This document shows, piece after piece, positions 21,710-26,240 of a stretch of 26,240 bases of DNA (positions are counted from its first letter, which is position 1; the number at the start of each line of letters is the position of its first letter). Source of the stretch: Deltaproteobacteria bacterium (GTDB lineage: Bacteria > Desulfobacterota > UBA8473); the NCBI GenBank assembly GCA_030643245.1, contig DAOWME010000013.1, forward strand, positions 1-26,240. The letters are read 5' to 3'. The position numbers were made by a program, and so were the translations under genes. The notes beneath the pieces are model-generated. The model did not search any database, was not told the origin of the DNA, and saw nothing but the letters and a program-made list of their open reading frames with translations.

Positions 21710-22555
21710 TTAAGCGTAGCTGTGGAGACCTGAGAGGAGGTAACTCACACCAAAATATGTGAATAGTACAGCAATAAACCCAAAAATGGACAGAACGGCA
21801 GCCCCCTTTCCCCGCCATCCTCTCGTGACCCTGGCATGGAGAAAGGCAGCATATACAAACCAGGTAATGAGAGACCATGTCTCCTTCGGGTCCCAACTCC
21901 AGTAAGTTCCCCAGGCGGAGTTAGCCCACGCAGCCCCGGTGACGATCCCCAGGGTCAACATGAAAAAACCCATGGCAATTGACTTGTAGCTGAGGTCATC
22001 AAGGAGTTTCGAATTGGGTAGATAACTGACAAAACCTGACCCGGACGAATATTTCCCTTCAGTTCTTATCCTTATAAGATACATCACACTCACCCCACAT
22101 GATACAGCGAAGCCTGCATATCCCAGGAAACAAGTCAATACGTGGCCTATCAGCCAATTGCTCTGGAGGGCGGGAATTAGGGGTTCTATCCTATCGGAGA
22201 CATTCGGCGACAGAGAGGCATAGGCCATAGACAGAAAAGCGAAGGGAGTAACAAAGACACCCATCGTCCTGGCCTTGTACTTTATCTCCAGGATTAGGTA
22301 AATCAGAACGATGCACCATGCAAAGAACACTAATGACTCATACATATTGGACATGGGCGCATGTCCTGCCCCTATTCTATATGATTCCACCCATCGGAGA
22401 AAAAAGGCCGTTGTATGAATGACCAACCCTGATATTGTAACGGATGAAGCGACCACGCCCATAACCCTGCTTCGAAAAGCAAAGTAACAGAGGTAGAGAA
22501 ACATGGAAAGAAAGTAGATAAAGGTAATAATACTGAAAAGCATCGAACTCGTCAT
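21710..22555 (-). CDS. ccsB: Cytochrome c biogenesis protein CcsB (CcsA/ResC-type heme handler)
   Basis: This membrane protein pairs with ResB to move heme across the membrane and attach it to apocytochromes c (System II). It has about eight hydrophobic segments and the heme-binding WWD motif WGTYWSWDPKETWSLITW (residues 215-232 from the chosen start), plus conserved histidines before and after it. The ATG at 22555 is preferred: GAGGA lies seven bases upstream. A longer reading from TTG at 22576 would add seven residues but its ribosome site is too close and it would begin inside an F2 repeat. It is downstream of resB on the same strand, 68 bases from its stop to this start. Confidence 0.95.
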   Translation of the reverse strand: MTSSMLFSIITFIYFLSMFLYLCYFAFRSRVMGVVASSVTISGLVIHTTAFFLRWVESYRIGAGHAPMSNMYESLVFFAWCIVLIYLILEIKYKARTMGVFVTPFAFLSMAYASLSPNVSDRIEPLIPALQSNWLIGHVLTCFLGYAGFAVSCGVSVMYLIRIRTEGKYSSGSGFVSYLPNSKLLDDLSYKSIAMGFFMLTLGIVTGAAWANSAWGTYWSWDPKETWSLITWFVYAAFLHARVTRGWRGKGAAVLSIFGFIAVLFTYFGVSYLLSGLHSYA

Positions 22556-22575
22556 GGATTTTTCCTCATGGATCA

Positions 22576-22643
22576 AATTCCTTCGATCTGTGCAGTTGAG
22601 CAGGTTTACCGCTTGCCGGCCCCTTATTTCGTTTGCTTGTTAT
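22576..22643 (+). repeat. F2 element, left arm (copy d), with attached 17-mer, in the resB-ccsB gap
   Basis: AATTCCTTCGATCTGTGCAG and AGCAGGTTTACCGCTTGCCGGC match F2 left arms; the right arm is missing. It is followed by TTTCGTTTGCTTGTTAT (22627-22643), the same 17-mer as beside copy b. The 17-mer, read in reverse, encodes the last codons of resB. Confidence 0.75.
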
Positions 22644-24111
22644 GAACTACATTCTGGCATAAGGTCTCAATAGCCTCTTTTAATTCTTCAAACTTGTGTT
22701 CGAAACTTCCTCTATTCTTGCTGGTTGTCCCGGCCAGAGTGATATGAGTCTTCTCTTCCTTCCCTATTATCCGCACCCAGACACGACGGTGGGAGAAAAA
22801 GAAAACACTCAAAACTCCACAGATCAGAAAGGCACAACCCGACCACACGACCCACACCCCGGGGTCCTTTGTAACCTGAAGGAAAGTATATTCCTTGCTC
22901 TTGAAATCCACAAAAGTAAATTGATAATCACCGTCACCTTTGCCGTGAAAGTCTGAAAAATTTCTGAAAACCCACGTGCTGTATAACGGGGTTTCTTTTC
23001 GTAGAAGAGTCAACAGTGCAGCAGGATTATTCATCTTCAAGGATCTGCTAGTAACCCTTCCATTGGCGTCCATCAGGAAATCAGGTACAAGCCGGGTAAA
23101 CCTGACAGTATAAGGCGTCCCCTCTATCCTGAAATCTCCCCCCAACTCTACTGAGTAGTCCCTCTTCTCCTCCTCGTTGCCCCTGGGGGTTACTTGCAAT
23201 AAAAGAGATCCCTTACCCCATGTTGCCGTTCCATAGTCCGATTGATAGAATGAAAACCCCCGATATCTGAGCGGATGGTTAACCCGAACGTCCTTTTGGA
23301 GTATGTTCCTTCCCCCCTCTATGACAGTTAATACACTCTTATATTCCTTGGGAATTCCCTTCACGGAGTTCTTGCCCGGGTAATAGGAAACACTGAAATC
23401 ATCGCATCTCACCTGAAATCCCAACTCAAAAGGAGATGAATCCCCTCTCAAGGAAATACTACCCACCGACTCCCCTTCGACAATATTCACATACCCCTTG
23501 AACCCAAATATTGAACCGATCAACGCTCCGATAAATATAACGATGATACCGAGATGGGCAAAATAAACACCAAGTCTCGAGAACCTGCCTCTTTCCGAAT
23601 AGAGGTGGAGGCCTCCGTCGACCTGGTGAGTTTCGACAGGTTTGGCGAAGTACCGGGCTAGGATGCCCTTACAATCTTCACTAAACGCTTCCGGCAAACC
23701 TCTCTTTGTAACGCTTTTCTTATATGGTAAGGCCCTGATGAGGACTTCATCCAACTCCCGACTGGTGTGAAAGAAAGTCTTCCATGTGCCCGGAAAACGC
23801 TTGAAGGAACACGTCAGTAGGTTTATGGTGAGTAATAAAAAAAGACAAATATACCACACAGAGTGATACACGTCAAAAAATCCGAGCACGCGGAATATGT
23901 GATAGACGGAAATCCCAAAATGCCTCAGGTACTTCTCCTCACTCAGGTTTTGCTCAATGAGGGTACCAATGATAGAAGTAACGGCAAGGAGGATGAGTAG
24001 GGGAACGGTAACCCGTGGGGAAGCAAAAAAATCCCGGACCTGTTTGAAGACTCCCTTCATCAGTCCGGGATTCCGCGAACTCTCTTTTCTCTTTTTGATC
24101 TTCTCATCCAT
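22624..24111 (-). CDS. resB: Cytochrome c biogenesis protein ResB (Ccs1)
   Basis: ResB works with CcsB in System II cytochrome c maturation, binding the apocytochrome and heme. The protein has ResB architecture: early membrane segments (PLLILLAVTSIIGTLIEQN; then YICLFLLLTINLLTC), a third segment (FAHLGIIVIFIGALIGSIFG), a large soluble domain with the family HPLRYRGFSFYQSDYG, and a last membrane segment (VVWSGCAFLICGVLSVFFFS). The ATG at 24111 overlaps the moeA stop by eight bases, a coupled arrangement, and is preferred; TTG at 24135 would add eight residues. The final codons (NKQTK, stop) come from the 17-mer beside an F2 repeat. ccsB follows. With ubiE nearby this indicates c-type cytochromes and menaquinone respiration. 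Confidence 0.94.
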   Translation of the reverse strand: MDEKIKKRKESSRNPGLMKGVFKQVRDFFASPRVTVPLLILLAVTSIIGTLIEQNLSEEKYLRHFGISVYHIFRVLGFFDVYHSVWYICLFLLLTINLLTCSFKRFPGTWKTFFHTSRELDEVLIRALPYKKSVTKRGLPEAFSEDCKGILARYFAKPVETHQVDGGLHLYSERGRFSRLGVYFAHLGIIVIFIGALIGSIFGFKGYVNIVEGESVGSISLRGDSSPFELGFQVRCDDFSVSYYPGKNSVKGIPKEYKSVLTVIEGGRNILQKDVRVNHPLRYRGFSFYQSDYGTATWGKGSLLLQVTPRGNEEEKRDYSVELGGDFRIEGTPYTVRFTRLVPDFLMDANGRVTSRSLKMNNPAALLTLLRKETPLYSTWVFRNFSDFHGKGDGDYQFTFVDFKSKEYTFLQVTKDPGVWVVWSGCAFLICGVLSVFFFSHRRVWVRIIGKEEKTHITLAGTTSKNRGSFEHKFEELKEAIETLCQNVVHNKQTK

Positions 24112-25345
24112 ATCTCGGTTCTTCGCCAAATTCAAAGCTCCTATCCAAGAGTTGAACCCTGACCTTCTTACCCGCCCTAAAATCCGTTTTGTCCTCTGGC
24201 AGGACGATCAGTCCGTTCGACTTAACCATGGACATCAGAATCCCTGATCCCTGTTCCCCCGTGGTCCTGACGTAGTACTCTCCATCTTCGAGCGTAACTA
24301 CGGAGCGAATAAATCGTTTACGTCCGGGTTTTTGAGAGAGATCTTCTCTCAAGATTGCATCAATCACGGGCCGAAAGATTTTAGTAAACCCACTCATCTT
24401 GAGAAGGGCAGGACGCACAAACTGTTCAAAAGATACCATTGAAGAAACCGGATTACCGGGTAATCCAAAGATGGGCTTGCCCCCTATTATACCAAAAGTA
24501 ACGGGCTGCCCAGGTCTCACCGCAATCTTCCGGAACCTTATACCCCCCCCCAACTCCTCAATGACATCCGTCACCAGGTCGTAGTCTCCCACAGAAACAC
24601 CCCCTGAGGATATTATGGCATCCGCGCGTGTTGCCTCCGTGAGCTTCGCCGCTATCTCTTCCTTTGTGTCTCTGACTATCCCCAGGTAAACCGGCTTCCC
24701 GCCACATTCTCTTACCTGAGATACCAGGGTATAACTGTTGCTGCTGATGATCTTCCCTTCGGTGAGATTACCGTCAACGTCCACTAACTCGTCTCCTGTA
24801 GAGAGAATAGCTACTGTAGGCACTTGATGGACATAGACAAAGGCCCTGCCAACAGATGCCATCATCCCGACCTCTGCCGGACGAATGGTCGTCCCTTTAG
24901 AGATAACCAAATCATCAGCCCTCACATCTTCACCCTTCAGCCTGATGTGTTCTCCATGTTTGGCCTTCTTGAATATCTTTACTCTATCCCCAAGTATTTC
25001 CGTATCTTCCACCATGACAATGGTGTCGGCACCCTGCGGAATAGGGGCTCCGGTCATTATCCTCACGGCCTCTCCTTTATTTATGGCCTTTTTGGGTATA
25101 TACCCTGCAGGGAGGTCTTCTATTACCCTCAAAACAGACGGATCTTCATTGGAAGCCTCGCGAACATCGCCGAACTTAACCGCATATCCATCCATTGCCG
25201 AATTATCAAAGGGGGGAATATCTCTGTTGGAAGATATATCTTCTGCAGCTACCCTTCCTGAAGAACTGAGGATATTTATTTTTTCCGCCCCCCGCACCTC
25301 TATCTCTTTCAATATTAATTCAATTGCCTTTTCTACTGGTATCAT
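24104..25345 (-). CDS. moeA: Molybdopterin molybdenumtransferase MoeA
   Basis: MoeA inserts molybdate into adenylylated molybdopterin to give the molybdenum cofactor. The 413 residues show PPFDNSAMDGYAV (44-56), MTGAPIPQGADT, VEDTEI, the MogA-like domain with STGDELVD, EGKIISSNSY, SSGGVSVGDYD, and GLPGNPVSSMVSFE, and a C-terminal beta domain ending RVQLL. Length is normal for a single MoeA without a periplasmic-binding fusion. ATG at 25345 has GAGGTG about nine bases before it. The stop overlaps the resB start, so moeA, resB, ccsB may be one transcript. It supports molybdoenzymes such as formate dehydrogenase, which are not seen here. Confidence 0.96.
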   Translation of the reverse strand: MIPVEKAIELILKEIEVRGAEKINILSSSGRVAAEDISSNRDIPPFDNSAMDGYAVKFGDVREASNEDPSVLRVIEDLPAGYIPKKAINKGEAVRIMTGAPIPQGADTIVMVEDTEILGDRVKIFKKAKHGEHIRLKGEDVRADDLVISKGTTIRPAEVGMMASVGRAFVYVHQVPTVAILSTGDELVDVDGNLTEGKIISSNSYTLVSQVRECGGKPVYLGIVRDTKEEIAAKLTEATRADAIISSGGVSVGDYDLVTDVIEELGGGIRFRKIAVRPGQPVTFGIIGGKPIFGLPGNPVSSMVSFEQFVRPALLKMSGFTKIFRPVIDAILREDLSQKPGRKRFIRSVVTLEDGEYYVRTTGEQGSGILMSMVKSNGLIVLPEDKTDFRAGKKVRVQLLDRSFEFGEEPRYG

Positions 25346-25395
25346 AGTCTCAACACCTCAAAGAAACACGTCCAAAAACTTTACAAACTCATTCG

Positions 25396-25613
25396 GGCAT
25401 CCTTCATAAGAACTGAGAAGTAGTTTACACTCTATTTTTATCACTCCAGGTTTTAGTGTTCAATGTTTAGGATTTGGATTTTTTGTTTCTCTCCCCTGAC
25501 ACCTGACACCGAAAAGCTATGTGAGGGACAATTTTCATCTGCCCGAAATTTGTATATTGACGCCCCCATCCTTGAGAAGCGTAAACTAATTTTTTATATA
25601 TATGAAGGATGCC
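25396..25613. repeat. F3 termini 218 bp apart (divergent or composite copy)
   Basis: GGCATCCTTCATA at 25396-25408 and TATGAAGGATGCC at 25601-25613 form F3-type inverted ends, with GTAGTTTACAC and GCGTAAACTA just inside each. The interval is twice the length of the complete F3 copy and its middle does not resemble it. The flanks (CTCATTCG, ATATTGCC) do not match, so this is not a simple insertion. It fills the gap upstream of moeA; no gene is supported in 25346-25667. Confidence 0.65.
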
Positions 25614-25667
25614 ATATTGCCCTTTAAAGCCAAAGAATATAGGATAGATATGCTTGTGTGTCAATAA

Positions 25668-25712
25668 AATTTTTGACATATGCAGTTGGTCAGGTTTGCC
25701 GCTTGCCGGCTG
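25668..25712 (+). repeat. F2 element, left arm (copy e)
   Basis: AATTTTTGACATATGCAGTT followed by GGTCAGGTTTGCCGCTTGCC matches the left arm of F2 copies c and d. It stops at CCGGCTG and is followed 17 bases later by an F1 arm. Confidence 0.75.
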
Positions 25713-25728
25713 CATATTGAGAGGTTAT

Positions 25729-25782
25729 ATAACTTCCCCATTTGTGCATCTCATCTTCAGGCCATCTTTGCCCGATCTTCAA
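25729..25782 (+). repeat. F1 element, left arm fragment (copy D) fused to a transposase remnant
   Basis: ATAACTTCCCCATTTGTGCA through CGATCTTCAA is identical to positions 12769-12822 of F1 copy B. The outer GGGACG end is missing, and the match stops exactly where transposase coding sequence begins. Confidence 0.85.
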
Positions 25783-26141
25783 GCATCGCCCCCTTGATTC
25801 AAGCTACTATTATTCCGGGCGCTACTGTATTCACGGACGAGTATGGCATTTATGGCCGATTGTCGGAGTGGGGGTACGAGCACCAGAGTGTATGTCATGC
25901 CCGAGGTGAATATGCCCGTGATGATGATGGCGATGGATTTTGTGAAGTACACGTAAATACAATAGAAGGTTTCTGTTCTCTGTTGCGCTCTTGGCTGCGA
26001 CCTCATCGAGGGATTTCTCAAGAAAAGTTGCCCAACTACATCGGATTCTTTGAGTTTGTCCATAACGCAAAAAAACGAGGGAAAAAGCTCATGGACTCCT
26101 TGCTTCGTCTTCTTCTTACTAACAACCTGGAATCCATATAG
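25783..26141 (+). pseudogene. IS1595-family transposase, C-terminal remnant
   Basis: From about 25783 the frame ending at 26141 encodes the C-terminal 118 or so residues of an ISXO2/IS1595-type DDE transposase: ATIIPGATVFTDEYGIYG with the second catalytic Asp, CHARGEYARDDDGDGF, EVHVNTIEGF with the Asn/Glu of the active site, and LRPHRGISQEKLP, FFEFVHNAKKRG. The N-terminal zinc-ribbon part and the first catalytic Asp are missing, replaced by F2 and F1 repeat arms, so the gene is dead. The in-frame ATG at 25680 lies in repeat sequence and is not a real start. No inverted terminal repeat was identified after the stop. Its parent element could have mobilised short elements with 8-bp duplications such as F3, but no sequence link is visible. 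Confidence 0.88.
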
Positions 26142-26240
26142 AGCCAAATTCTTATAACATGCACAACGAATTTTCACCTATTAAAAAGATCTTTTGACAG
26201 GATTACAGGATAAACAAGATTTTTTTATCCTTTACATCAA

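Noticed and set aside
25467..25715. 82-codon reading frame on the minus strand
   Set aside because: It lies across F3, F2 and unassigned repeat sequence, has no recognisable motif and no convincing ribosome site.
25779..26177. 132-codon reading frame antisense to the transposase remnant
   Set aside because: The plus strand has clear IS1595-family similarity; the opposite frame is its shadow.
26175..26225. CAGGATTACAGGATAAACAAGAT near the right edge as part of the transposase element
   Set aside because: It resembles a common short repeat in many genomes; the window ends before any boundary can be judged.

Overview
The window looks like a chromosomal segment of a Gram-negative, menaquinone-respiring bacterium, most likely from the Desulfobacterota (former Deltaproteobacteria). 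The reasons are gene content and order: a tRNA block directly followed by tig-clpP-clpX-lon, System II cytochrome c maturation (resB plus ccsB), a UbiE/MenG methyltransferase, and a lipopolysaccharide-type kinase next to a GT4 glycosyltransferase. This placement is inference; no rRNA is present to confirm it.

Layout. Positions 1-2159 are the edge of a cell-envelope locus: the 3' part of a GT4 glycosyltransferase broken by a 17-bp tandem duplication, and, convergent with it, a protein with two WaaP/InaA-like kinase domains. At 2394-3971 stands a lone AAA ATPase fused to a PD-(D/E)XK-like nuclease fold. From 4065 to 13917 nearly everything lies on the minus strand and forms a translation-quality and proteolysis neighbourhood. 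In transcription order it is smpB, ssrA (tmRNA), rph, rdgB, tRNA-Pro, -Arg(UCU), -His, -Arg(UCG), -Lys, -Leu, tig, clpP, clpX, lon, tRNA-Val, tRNA-Asp and a strong terminator. Thus the tmRNA tagging system, the proteases that destroy tagged proteins, and tRNA processing and supply are physically together.

From 14101 to 18799 lie a RapZ-C/sugar-nucleotidyltransferase fusion and an AmgK-like sugar kinase (both minus strand), separated by aroE-aroK on the plus strand. Together the fusion and the kinase look like a MurNAc/GlcNAc-type cell-wall sugar salvage module carrying a built-in RapZ sensor-like domain. From 19106 to 25345 are ubiE/menG, a DegP/HtrA periplasmic protease, ccsB, resB and moeA, a respiratory and periplasmic set. 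The right end carries a truncated IS1595-type transposase.

The most striking non-coding feature is the density of short palindromic repeats. At least four unrelated families (here called F1 to F4) plus one nested element occupy many of the intergenic gaps, often starting within a few bases of a stop codon and in several cases supplying the last codons or the stop. Two cases leave direct evidence of transposition: an F3 element with a perfect 8-bp target duplication, and a 162-bp element inserted at a TA inside an F2 repeat, where removing it with one TA restores the F2 sequence. Coordinates of RNA genes were set by folding by eye.
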